Assembly: GCF_963678635.1 (NCBI RefSeq)
Contig: NC_087064.1
Coordinates: 29,118,189-29,182,188 of the forward strand
DNA length: 64,000 nt
Direction: 5' to 3'
DNA from: Symsagittifera roscoffensis
Taxonomy: Eukaryota > Xenacoelomorpha > Acoela > Convolutidae
Below the pieces are notes generated by a model. The model did no database searches. It worked only from the letters and a program-made list of their open reading frames with translations, and had not been told where the DNA came from. The stretch's first letter is position 1. Each line of letters opens with the position of its first letter. Both the position numbers and the translations under genes were made by a program. This document shows positions 20,506 through 33,800 of this stretch, piece by piece.

Positions 20506-21732
20506 TAAAGTTATTCTTCTCCGCTGCTCAAGAACGCCATAAAAACTTTGTTTGTTTCCTTCACTGATGCCACATTTGAGATCAAGAATGATAGTCTCTA
20601 TCAACAGGCTCAAGGGCCAGAGAAATCTCGTGCTTTTCTATCTCAATCGGTCGGAGACGATTAACGGTTTAACTAAACATTGAATTCAGGATCGTGTTAC
20701 TGCCCCAAGGCCACCTTCAAAATAACCGCGCACTCTAGAAATTAAAATTGAACGCCCACATGGCCAGATTTCTAAAAACCTAAAACACGCGAACGCCGTT
20801 AAAAACAGGGTCGGGAACTGTTTTTGTTTGTTACTTTTTTTGATACAGTGTACGTTAGACCCATTAAAGATGGATGAACCTATATACTTGCCTTATCTCA
20901 CCGTAGCCACATAAAAACAGTCTCTATAATTTATTTCAAAAACTCAGGACAGGATAACAAACTCTGGAATTTTCAGTTGTCGCGAGAAATTCAGGCAGGA
21001 TTAGACCGATTCGAATTTTTGAAAATTTAAATTTAAAACAAAAACCTGCATCATGACCGACAGGCGCAATATTTTTAACAAAACATAGAATTTCTGAAAT
21101 CTGCTGTTGATATTTTCCGTACTTTTCTAAATAACTTTGTTTCTATATCAAATGAAATTTCACAATTTTAGGTTCTAAAACTTATTTTTTAATAAATTTA
21201 GAACGAATGTTTCAAAATAGCACACTATATCTTTGTTTTCAGCCGATCACATTTGAGTATTGTCAAAATTTTCTGCTTTATGACCTGTCTGATTACGCGG
21301 TTGTCTGATTTCTGATTTTCGAGACAAAGAAGTTCAAATTTAAATTATTTTGTTGTCATGAAATTCTCTTCGTGCTATATGCTATATTATTTAATGTTCC
21401 ATATAAACCATCTAATTTACTCATGTATACTGAAATTCGATTTCATACACAATTAGTGTTTTTTTTTCTATAAGTTTATGAGAAGTTTTCTCATGGCGAA
21501 ATTGTATCCCGATTTTTTTCGTTCTCAATATTCAGATTAAAGTTGTAGTGTTCGGTGTAATTTTTCAGGTTAAAGATCTGTGATTATGCAAATTTGAATA
21601 CAAACTCTATGTAGTTCTTATTTATCTATCCCAATTAAAACGAATCGCGGTAAATGTTGAAGCTTTCTTTGCTTAAATGGAAGGTTGGAAGACGTAAAAT
21701 AAAAGCGGATTGTTCAAAACTGTCTGAAAACC
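20506..21732 (+). other. Upstream region and probable 5' UTR of the Slo1 gene
   Basis: This is AT-rich sequence before the first coding exon. An in-frame TAA at 21,700-21,702 precedes ATG 21,733 and limits the N-terminus of that exon. No TATA box or initiator could be assigned with confidence. No other gene was seen. Confidence 0.35.
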
Positions 21733-21880
21733 ATGTCAGGAACAGAAGAAACATGCTGCTGTAGTCCCGCAGGAATTACCACAGGTCCACCGGAGCTTGC
21801 GCAATTAATTGACGATGAATGCAACGATGAGAAGTTTTGGTATGCCTTCATCTCAAGTTCTGTTATCACATTTGCCACAG
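21733..21880 (+). CDS. slo: slo exon 1: N-terminus and start of S0
   Basis: It encodes 49 residues plus one base from ATG 21,733, the first Met after an in-frame TAA at 21,700. A Cys triplet (ETCCC) lies near residue 8. The end, [19 protein letters not shown], aligns with the KYWCFLLSS-type start of S0 in insect Slo. The donor is GTGAGG at 21,881. The phase (one base over) matches the two bases at the start of exon 2. Confidence 0.85.
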
Positions 21881-24800
21881 GTGAGGAAAAAGACATTTAA
21901 CTGCTCACCCTTGCGGTAAAAAGGGCATGGCTATCGGGTACTAGACTTTTTTCTCCGTAAATAATTTTGTTCACCGAATAATCAAATTTGTAGGTATGGT
22001 AAATATCACTTCTGACATGCTCAATTCCTTGAAAATTTGTTGATTATTTTTTCTAAATTTTGTTTGCATCCTAATTTCTGTCGATTCATGTACTTTTTTA
22101 AGCGCCATTTTTTCATCTGCTAGCAATTAGCAAGCGTTATCAGACTTCTTTCGAGTTAACAACTAGTTTAACAGAATCACTTGAATCATTTTACCTTTGG
22201 TTCATATGAAATCAAAAGCATACGTTAATTTGCTTATGTGATGAAGAGCTAACGTACCTGCCTGTAAAGACAAAGTTCAATGGTTCGAATTCGGCCAGGA
22301 CCTCTTTTTGTAAGTGGAAAAATGTCCATTCGTTAAGAAATCTTTGCCGGACTTCTGTTTGTCTGCTTTTTCTTCGGCTTAGTTGTCGCAGCACCAAATT
22401 TTCCTTAAGTGTGGACATTTTTTTTAACTCAAATTGAAAACATTTCTGTTAATTCCGGTTTTGGGCAATTAATGGAGTTCCAAGAAGTTATGACTATTTT
22501 TTTGCAGTTTTTTGTTTTATGCTATATTTAAAGTTTTTCTTTACACTAGCATAGCTTGTGTTATAGTGTGAACTTTCTTTTTTTCCAACTTAAATCGCAA
22601 ATATTGTTGCGATGCAATTGTTGTGACAAAATGTGTTCATTTTGAAAGTGTTCAGTTTGATCAATAACCAGCTATTAAGTACAGCTTGTGTTATAGTGTG
22701 AACTTTCTTTTTTCCAACCTAAGTCGCAAATATTGTTGCGATGCAATTGTTGCGACAAAATTTGTTCATTTTGAAAGTGTTCTTTTTGATCCAGCTATTA
22801 ATATTACAAATAACACTTTAGATTCAAGGCATCATGGATCTGTAGCGTAGAGGTAGGGAAGAAGACCAGCAACAAAATAAGAGGGTTCGAACCTGGGCAT
22901 GGTCGGATGTTCCATTGGACTTTTTCGTATACAAGTTAAAATGCCTCCGCTCTATAAATTGAGGCATGTTAGTTAGTGTATTTTTTTAACTTGACTGGTA
23001 CTCTTAATGCGTCATAATTGGCTTGCGTCACTTAGAAATTATGTAGACTCATAATTGGCGTGCGTCGCTTAAGAAATTTTATAGACACTGAAGTTTTACC
23101 TCATTCAGTTTTTTCCCAGTAGCTTTATCGGTCATATTTTTGCTTGTGTATGCGCAGTGCAACTTTGCCTCGGTGTTAGAAGTTGTTTTTATCAAATCAA
23201 AGATTGTTCTGTGCTTTTGACGCTGTGGTAACACCCATGCTTGCGAAGATAAATTACAGAAGTTTCATTCCAGTCGGAAACTGTTTTTGTTGTCGAAACT
23301 TTTCGAGTGTTTTAGACTTTCGTGTCTGCTAATTTTTGACGGCTTAGGTCCAGCAGAAAGTTTGGTTTTTTTAGCCTTTTGAAACTTCTTTGTAAAATTT
23401 TTAATGGTGCAGCCTTTTCCAGGAATTGTTTGTCCTTTTTTGCATTTTTTTGACAAACAAGATTTGTTGAAGGTTTTTTGTTCACTTTTTGGTTTCTCTT
23501 TTCATTTGCTAGTAATCATAGTCATTCTTTTTTGTATCGCAAGTGATGCGAAGCTTTTTAAAACTCTCTGGTGAGTTTTTTTACTCACTGGAAATATGAA
23601 AAAGGTTTTCGCCGCTTCATCAATCAGTTCAGGTTCGTGCAAAAATGTTTTTAGGTTTCAGCCTATTTTGTCAACCGCACTGAATATTGGTTTTAATCGT
23701 GATTGGTTTTCCAAAATAAACCAGATGAGTTGAAAACGAGCCCAAATTATTAATCTCGTTTCATTTTTTTTACGATATTTTATCTCTTTCTAACTGAAAC
23801 TTGCAGTTCCCTCGGCTCAGTTATCGCTTGTTAGTTTTCTTCTGAACCTTCATTGATTGGTGTCGATTGTGTTTATGGACGTGTTTACCGCAAGTAGAAC
23901 ATGATTCCAGACAACATTTTGAGTTTTTTCAAGTTGTGGTATTTTGAAGTTTTTTTTTCTATTTTGTTGGACTTAGTGGCTTTCTTTTTCTGTCTGCTAG
24001 CTTGCACTGCTAATTCTTGCGTTGTTGACACATTTCAAACACTATTATCCAGTTACTTTACTTGGATTACTGTGGTCGGAATATTCTGTGCTAGTTGCAC
24101 ATTAACTGGATATCTTTGTTTTAACTTGCAACCATAGCCAGTTTCGAATCGACTAAGTTGTCGGTGATTCTTTTAAGTGATTTTTTTTGTCAATATACAT
24201 TTCAAATGCTTTAAACCGGGCTTCTGTTCAATTTAATACTATTATCCAGTTTTCAACCATCGCTGAACAGAGCACTAGTGTTGCAGGCCAACGTTTCTAT
24301 TCAGTCAAAAAGATAAGAGTGGATATTCAGGTATTTGTATCAAAGTATGTTTTTCTGGTGGAGTTTTGGATTTCGACACATGCAAACGCACAATTACGAA
24401 CGGAGTTTTTTTTCAATCTGACTTGCATAAAATAGTGCTCAAAAAAGTGACGCTTGAATTGTATGCATTTTATCGGGTTCATTGGTGGCTGGTTTTTGAT
24501 CAAACTGAGGCGGTATGGCTCAGTTCCAAGGACTGGGGTTTGAACACCGTAGAGGCTTTTTAAAAGCTTATTAAGAGTAATGAACGTAGTGAAGAATCTT
24601 ATAAAGGTCTTGCTGATTTTTTTTTGGTTTTGTTTCAGGAAAAGTCTAATATCTACAGATGTGCATTCATACATATTGATGCATTTATGAGTGCGTTTAG
24701 GTATATATGCACTTTTTGAGTTATTGGAAATTCATCTGTTGAAAAAGACGTAAATAGCACTCTCCAAATACAAACGTGGAAATGGCGCGAAAAAACGAAC

Positions 24801-27800
24801 GATCTCTAGTTGTGAAGTGGAATTTATTTTCTAGATTTCCAGCGGCAATTTGTAGATTTCAAAAATCAGCCAATCATAAATCGTTTTAGAATTCAAAGAG
24901 CTTGAAGGGCATTTTTTTTGAAATTCGACAGTTGATTTTTCAAGTGTTTTTTTTTATGTTCACTTGCGTTCATTACTCTTTTTCAATCATCGATTGGCTG
25001 TGTTTAACTTAATTTTGTGTCTTCTTGCGTTTAGCAGCTCTCGTTTGCCATATTTTTTATTTGCGGAGTGGATCGTCGCCTCTGTGAAATTTTTGGTTTT
25101 GGTCTCTGTATATGTTTTTCGTACTGAGTTGGTTTTTGTTTCGACCACTTCACGAAGTAGGAAGGAATTATGAGGCAGGGCGATCTTCCACACGTTGATG
25201 CTGTTTCAGAAAAATGAATTTCTAATTTGGAAACTTTTTGACTTTCGGAAAGTTTTTGACTTTTTATTTTGGAAATTTTTTGAGTTTCCTTTTTTGAAAA
25301 CTTTTTGACTTTTCGCGAAAACTGCTCTGTCAATTCTTAGGTTAAGTTTTCAGGTTCAACTGAATCTCAGTTCGGGTTATATTCTATGTTTAAGCGGTCA
25401 CGACCTTCTCATTGTAGAAATAAAAGTGATAGATTTTGGAAAGTTAAGTTTTTTAGCTGATGAACGTTTTTTCTAGAAACTTTTTGATTTTCATTGAAAC
25501 TATCCTATCAAATTTGAGATGAAGGGTTCTATCGAGCGAACCAGTTGCTAGAACTTTTCCTTCAGAACTTTTTTGAAATGCATATTTTATACATATTGTG
25601 GTTTTATGCTTTGCGATTTGTTACATGCAAAGTTAGTATGGATGCCTTCAGTTTGTTATATTCCAACTTATTACATGCAATATTGAGTCTATTTGTATTG
25701 GGTGCCAGTTTTTGCTGAATCTCATTGGCAATTTATTAGCATATATAGCAGCGTTATTCTTGGCTAGTTTTTGAGGATTTTAAGCATCCGTGGCTGAGTG
25801 GTTAGTGCGTGACCCTCAAGTTAGCTAGGTCGCTGATTAGAATCCGAGTTTTTGCTGATTCGAGGCTTATTTTAACTTCTTATTTCACTTGAGGGAGCTG
25901 CTTTCTGGTCGTGTTCTCGTAAGTGTTTGCGAAGCGCAGCTTCGCCTCTGTCTCTGTGTAGAAAATTTTAATTCAATGATGGTTATTTGCTAAGAGCTCC
26001 TTTGTCTCGGTTTTGTCATGTTAAGCAATCGTTGAAGTTATTTTATTTTTCATCGACCACTTAAAATAGGGAGTATTTTGTCTTCGGGTGTGTTTCAGTT
26101 TTGTTCTGACAATTGAAAATGGGAAAAAACTTTATCTTCGGTCGCGTTTGTTTTGGTTTTCACGCAAAATCAGGTACTACGAATAATCCGCGGAGTAGAT
26201 CGAATGATATATCATACTCTAGCGCCTTCACGCATGATTTTAATGGTAAAATCCGGTTATAAATTTTTGAGTTTTAGTCTACATGAGCTTCCTAAAAAAT
26301 ATTCAACTAAACTGAAAAGTCCTAAATGACAGTTTTGTCCCGAAAAAAAACAAAGCTGCCGCTGTTTTGCTTTTTTGACCCTGGTCTGGTTTCTTCAAAG
26401 AAAATGACGTTTTTGTGTGTCCTAAATCCTCACCAGGAGAAAACGTAGTCATTTACGCTAGAGGAAATTGTATAAAAGATATGTATCTCAACCAAAATAA
26501 GGCGTTTCCGAGACTAGAGGGTTGACAGTGTCTGAATTTACACAGAAATGACTGAAAATCAATTTTCTAAAGGTTCATAAAGGAAATTCATGATTGAGTT
26601 AAGGAAGTTTATACTAAGCAGCAGTTACTTCGACGACGTTGAGCTATGGCAAAAGAAAATGAAAAGCCGCTTGCAATAAATCTAAACGGGAGGCTTGTCT
26701 AAATCTGCTTATTAAGCTTATTAAATTTAAATGTCTAGCAAGCTTTATTTAACCGAAACAAGGATATCAGAATTTAGCCCAGTAGTTAGCTCACATTCCG
26801 TAATTTTTAAGCGTGTGAACGAAGCGACTTTTAAATTGTTCAGGAATTTTGATTGTCGAAATATTTTTATTTGACCTCTAGAAATTTTATTTTATTGGTT
26901 CAAGCCAACTTAAATAAAAATGCACACGTGGAAATAATTTTAATCAAATGAAAGTTATGCGTTCGTTCTATTAGAAAAGCGACAGTCTAGCCTTGGAAAC
27001 CGATTTTTGAAGACTCCCAGTGTCATGAAAGAAGCCTTTTGATCGCATTTATGTAAATTAGGTTCAGTTCAAGTTCTATCATAAATGTCTCCAGAGAAAC
27101 AATAATCTTTGATGTGATATAGTTTCTTGAAACTCATAAAATTGAAAAAATCTTTCCCAATTTATTATGTTTGAATTGAATATCAGTTTATTAGCGGCCT
27201 GTTGGGTTTGATAGATATATCAATTTTTGTGCAGATCAAATAGGGTTACTCGCTCCGCTTCTCATTTATTGTTACCTAAAATAAAGATAAAATCGTGTTA
27301 TCAGGAAACTACTGATTTTTAGGCCTCTTCGTCATCTTGGCCTGCCGTGCCCATGTCATGTTCAAGAAGGACAATGAGGAGAGTGATGAGGATGGGGACA
27401 ATGGGGAGCAGAGAGGAGGGGATGCGAACGAGAGGGGAGTGAATGAGGAGGAGGAGAAGGCCGAGGTGGGATGGCTCACGTCACTTAAAGACTGGGCCGG
27501 TATCCTTATTTCGGCACAGACCACCACTGGACGCATACTTGTGAGTTTATTTTATAGATCAGAATCTAGAAATGTTCCTAAATATGAGAAATCTTTGAGT
27601 CCAAGTAAACGACAAATCTTACATATCAGTCAGTGTATTGGCGTATAATAAAAAAACGTGAAACTTTTAATCGTATAATCGGACTATCGTTATAAAGTAT
27701 AATCGTGTATTTTGGTTTTCGTATAAAAACGTATAATCGTATAACTTGAGATCAAAATTACAGAAAACGCTCAAGATTTTTGTAGATTGTTTTTGCTGCT

Positions 27801-30800
27801 CGATTATATTTTTTTTGCCGAAAAATCTCTGATTGCTCTCAGAAATTTTTTAGCCACCCCTAATATTACTCAATCTTGCAGTACCCAACGAAAAATCCTT
27901 GTTTCACAAACATGAGTAGCCAATTATTGGTATCAAAATTTTTCAAAATATGATTTTTATGTTATTGATGTGCTCGGAAAATCTGTTTCGTCAATCTAAC
28001 GGAAGAAAACTGACTTTTTGAGAATATTGCGAAAAATGCATCAATTAAAATCAGGATTTGATTTTAATTGATGCATTTTCCCCAAATGTCTCGAAAACGT
28101 TATTTTTTCCTTTTGATCGTTTTTGGACACTATGGAAAGGTTTTGGGAGTTTTTGCTCTTAATTTGCTTCCAAAGTTATGTTTTTGGACACATTAGAAGG
28201 GTTTCAGAGATCAAAAGTTTGTGCCGTAAGATAGAACCAAAGGATTGCCCGGGACCCTTGGGGTTTTTAACTCTAAGGTATACATTCTTTGTTTAGATGG
28301 TGTTCATGGCATTCAACAGTTTGGCTGCATTCGTCATTTACCTCCTGTACACTGGATCAGAGTGAGTTTTTTCGTCACTATTTTATTACTCGTATTTGTT
28401 ATATTTATCCCTAGTTATAAATAACTTATTAATATATCTAAACAGAGAACTAAAATGATGAATTGACGGCATCTCGTCTCATATCTGTTTACTGTGACTT
28501 GGCCTTACTGTCCTCCTTTTGTGACAAAACGTGGATATGGTAATGGATTTGAAATTATGCGTCGCGATCGATATTGTGAAAGTGTATAGCTCGTTTCACG
28601 CAATTTGTTCTCTTCTGAAGCACGCTTGGATAATTTTCGTTTCTGTTTGTAACTGTTTGTCCATGCGTGACTTCTTCCCTCGACGCTAATGCTAGCGATG
28701 GCCATTTTATTGCTTTCGCTTTTTGACATGTTGGCCATGCCATCTTTTATTTCTAGTGCCGTATTCGAATTGGAGCTGACGCAGAATAATCTGCAGTAAT
28801 AATGAATGGATTTAAATTAAAATCTACAGCTTCCTTCTTTCATGAAGATCATACAGCAGGATAAACGCAAATACAAGTCAATATGACAGCATGCGCTTTG
28901 GACAGCAAAACTGTCGTTAGGTAATGTCAAAATAGTGGGTTGAAGCCTGTAAATTTTTGGGCGACCAGCTGCTGTTAATTTTTCTGAAGTTTTTTTAGCG
29001 TGGACTATAGCCAGATTTTAAGAAAATTCCTCCTTTTATATAAAAATTGGATTGCTGCGCACAATTTTATACAACAAAAATTCAATAGAGCTTGTTTCAA
29101 AGTTCCAATTCTCGGTATGTAGCTGCGACTCATCTGGCATCAAATATGACCTCAATAAATTGTAGACTAAGGTTCATCGCTGGCTGATATTGTCCAGACA
29201 AAATGAGTAGCTTTCTGTTTTATTCTTTGTCTGGATAACTGAGCCAGCGTTGCACCTAGTTCCACTATATTATCGAGGGCTTGTGTCATACCAGAGGAGA
29301 GTTGAAAAAATGAAGCAGATAGTGGCATGTTTTTATATAATTGAACCTAGGCATTTTCTTCCAGGAATCTAGCATAAAACGATTTTAGTATCTTGGGAAA
29401 AAAACTAGACTTGATAACAGAAAAAGTGTTGCATATATTTTTTTACCATTTGACTATGGTGATATCTACCAAAAGATGAATTCAATTCTTCGTTCTTATA
29501 TGGACCAATTTTTAACCGGTTCAATTTCCAGAAGTTAAGAAAAGCTAAAGAATCAATTAAATTGCAGTTGATCAATATACGCTTTTAATGTGGATCTTAA
29601 TATTTCACTGGGTTTGAAGGTTTTAAAAAATGTTATTCTTGTTGAAGTGTCAATGATCGAAGCAGGAGCGGATCTAGAATTTTCTCGAGGGGCAGGTGCG
29701 CGTTTTTTTTAGGTCGAAGTAATTGATTTTCCGAGCTTTTCCAAAGCACTTACAGACCGTTTTGGCCAAACTTTATGCGTTTTTAGGCTCTTTTTCAAAA
29801 ACTTTTAACCAAAAAATCATGTTGTTTCAGCTCGAGATTCCCCCTCAAATTAATTCAATATAGACGCCTTTAGAAAAATTTTAGGGTGCATTAGCCAAAA
29901 ATGGATGTCTCAAGATAGTACAAACTTTGGGGTTTTGACAATACTTTGAATTATTTTGGCGTTATGGCTTTGGTTAATTGCAACTTAATTTTTCGAAAAA
30001 AGAAATCACTCTTAAATTGATGCCTGATTTTTAGTTCGCCAAATACTAAGTAAGTACAGGTTGATTTTTGATATTTGAGTTGGTTTTAATGAAAATTTGA
30101 CAATAATCAAAGTCTCTTGAAACAAGGATAACCAGTTACTGTGCAAGTGGCCCAGAATTTTCCTACCATAGTCTTAAAAAAGTACAATAAAGTTTTTTCA
30201 AATTATTGTCGTTTTTTGTTCGTCCTAGTGTGATAAAAGGAGTTGAACAAAAAACTGGATATTAGGTTTTTTCGACAGTCATAGTTTGAATAACAATTTT
30301 TATTTAGAAAAGTTACTTGAAAAATAAAAAAATCAAATTTTTTTTTTCAAATTTAGCAGTTATTTGAAAAATTTTGATTCCAAAAATGCGCCAAAATACT
30401 ACAAGTAATCTAAAGTTAATCAAGCACAAAATAGTTTTTACTCTTAAATTAAAGCTATTGTAAGCTTTTAAGCAGTTAAAATAAGACTGCTCGCTCGCTT
30501 TATTCGCTCGGAATAAGATGGAACAATTTTCAAGTCGGTTTTTCTTGACTCGGGAAAAAGTTTTTATAATTTCTTATTTTGGTTCGAATCACGACTGTAA
30601 GGGCTTTAATATGAATCATCACTCAACCCAGTCCGATGATTTTTTGTGATACCTGATTTTGGGTGGAAAATGAAAAGAAGTTAAAACACACCCGAATACA
30701 AAGTTCCTCCCCATTTTCAATGGTCGGAACAAAAACAAGAAAAACTACCAGATATCCATGTTAATGTAGTTTGGCAAAATTCGAACTAGAATATGAATAA

Positions 30801-33800
30801 GTTAAAAAATGATTCGAAGAAGGCTTCAGTCATTTTGGCTTCAGAACTAAATTGCTAACGGGGCAGTACAACAGTGCCGAAAATCAAAATTTGTTCAACA
30901 GTGCCGAAAATTATTTGAAAAAAATTTTTTTCTCATCCCAAAGCACTGACAAGTAAATTAATTCGAATCGACGGAAGCTGAAAAGTCAAAAACAGCCATT
31001 TTAATTGATGCCGCTTAATAAACCAACAAAATTTCACCAAGCGCGAAGCGAGCTTCATATTTTTTTTTGAACTAACAATTTCTTCAACAAATTTTCAACC
31101 GATTTCACTCCAAAACAAAACAGTATTCATGCAAAATTGCTATCAATTTACAAAGATAACTCAAAATTCTCAACTAGCCTTATTTTTCGGCTCTGTTGAA
31201 AACAGGTTCGACACTGTTGTACTTCGGCACTGTTGAACGTCCTTGCTGTCGACATGCTAAGTTCCTCGAAAATTCAAATTTAACTATTGGGTTCTAGTTA
31301 CTTTTGGTACATGCTATATGTAGAACGCAAACCTTTGTATGTATAATTAAAGAATTTTGATACTTTTTCTGCTGGTGATCTTTCGCCTTCCTAGTTGTGT
31401 ACTTAAGCTCTATCGGTTTAGTTTCCAAAGTTTGTATTCCACTTTGTTTTCTTCACTCATATAGCTATCAAAGATTCTATGTGGGCGTTAAAAGCAATTT
31501 GTACTATATGATTTTTTTGGTGTCAATGATCGTCTGATTTTCAGCTTATTGAGTGTCGGTTTGAATTCTGTCGGCCTAATTACCGATTTTTTCCTAAAAA
31601 ATTTCTCGTAGTAATTTTGAGACCGATAGCACTCTTACACCAATATTTGAATGCTCAAAGTCAACCGCACTTGGACCTCTTTGAAAATTTTTAATTAAAT
31701 TAAACATGAAATAAAATACTGCTTTATTTGTTACATCGTTCGAACTTTGTTTGCTAATTAAGGGGTGCGAACCTCAGCTTCGCATCTGTGTTGTCTTCTT
31801 TTTTTCGTTTTCTCAGAAACGACTTTCCCAAATCTGAGATTTTGGTTTTAATGGTTGGAACTGGTTATGGAAAGCGCCTTCGTATAAGTTGTTGCGCTCA
31901 ATTTTTTTACACAATAGTTATGGCCCTCAGACTAGTCAAATATTTTTTGACCGTTTTTGGGAGTTTTTTGGGAAAGTTTTGACTTCACTCGAAAGCTATC
32001 CTGCTTAGTCTTAGGGTAAGTGTGCAATCGGGAAAACTGGTTTCGGGAATCTTTTCCGCTTAAGCGGCCACGAGATACTTTTTGCAAAAAAAGTTACGGA
32101 TTTCGGAATTTCACGTTTTTGACTTTTAGCAACTACCCTATCAAATTTGAATAAAAAATTGTTATCTATGTGAAGTTTGTTTGCAAATGAATTTGGATTT
32201 TACAAAATGAAGCTTAGGTCCCGCCTTGCCTCTGTGTGAAAATTTTTGGCAAATGATATTGGATTTTATGAAATCAAAAACTGTACCGAATTGAAAATGA
32301 ATTGATTTTTGACTTATTTACGTTGTGTGTCTTGTTTTTGGGACGATGTCTCACTGTCAATTCAGATTCTAAACACAGACGATGTCTCACTGTGAATTCG
32401 CACTGTTTTTCTGTTGGCGCTATGATTCTCCAGGATCGTTCAAATTAGTTTGAATTTTTTCTTATTTAAAATGTCGATTTAAAATTGAGAGTTGGCTCAA
32501 ATTGAAATAATTTTTCCAAATAATATCAAATGTTAAAGTTTCTTGAAATCAAAAGAGCTTTAAAGTGCTATAAATAAATCTTTGAAGGACCAATTTCGAA
32601 AATTCAGAGAAAAGGTATTTAGTTTTGCGTTTCTAAGTGTCAATAAACAAATTGAATATTTGCTATTTTTTTGGTGTCTTATTGCCGATTTTTGTGTGGT
32701 GTTTTTTTTTGTCTCCGGTCCACCGTTTACGTGCCAATTGGAAATGCTTCTTTGTCTAGTTGGACTACCAAAGGGGTTACTGCATGGAGTTTTCCCGATT
32801 TCAGTGGAACCATTGCCTGTCTCTGGAATAGAAGCTTAAGTGGTTTTTGGCTTCTATTCTGGTTGCCAATATTCTGGTTGCTTAATAACCATGAAAGTTT
32901 TCTAAAGCGCTTTTGGCCTCAATATACCGTCAATTTATTTTGAGGAAAGAGTGAACGTCGGGCAAACGCGGCATTGTGGTCAAAACCTTCCAAAATTAGA
33001 GCTTTAAAATGACAGTTTTGACATATTTTTTCCCCATAATTTGTCAGCGGCGCAGAAGGTTTTTGCCAAATATGGTCATACTGATTTTGACAGACCTCAA
33101 AAATTTCGTAATTGTTGATTTAAAAAGCAGCCCCCAGTCGAAAGTTTCTTCGCACGTCACTGCCTGGAAGGAACTATAATGAAGAGTGATGAACGTAGTG
33201 AATGCTCTTACGTAGGTCTACGTGGTTTTCGTTTTTTTTTCAAGAAAAAGTTATAATTTGTTCACGCTCAAAATTAATTTTTGTAAATTTAGTGCATTTT
33301 CTTTGCTTAAAGGAAAAAAACTCCACTATCGAACAAGAAAAAAGTGTGAAGGTCACGAAAAACGTGATCGACTTCTAGTTTCGAAAGTGGATTTATTTTA
33401 ATTTGCAAATTTCCGAGCGATTAAAAAAATTACCTAATGATCCATTTTTCTCATTTTGCTTAATTTTTTCTAAAAAAAGTGTCAGTCATATTTTTGAATT
33501 TCAAGGAGCCTTAAGGCCAGATATTTGTTCTTTGAAATTCGAATTTTTTTTCAGAAAACAGTTTTTTCTGTTTCCTTGCGTTCATGAGTCTTTTCCAACT
33601 GTCTGTTGTCTATGTTTAGAATCCGTTCCAGCTTTACCAGCGTCCGTTTTTCTAACACTTACGCTTTTCTCGCATTTGGGTCTCTGTGTTTTTTCTACTT
33701 TTTTTTTGAAAACGGGAATTGAAAGCCCGAAATAGGGTCATAGGCTAGAAATTTGTCTATTATTGCTTGCTGGAGTTCAACAAGTTGACATTGGAGTCAT

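Larger units (their letters stand above)
21881..27322 (+). other. slo intron 1
   Basis: 5.4 kb of AT-rich intron. It contains family C and B repeats, a MITE at 24,573-24,980, repeated TTTTTGACTTTC/GGAAA motifs near 25,225-25,320 and the family A repeat at 25,560-25,965. A 78-codon frame at 23,901-24,137 is hydrophobic but shows no family and is probably chance. Confidence 0.7.

Noticed and set aside
23901-24137. Hydrophobic 78-codon frame as an extra slo exon
   Set aside because: It does not align with any part of Slo1, and exons 1 and 2 already join in phase.
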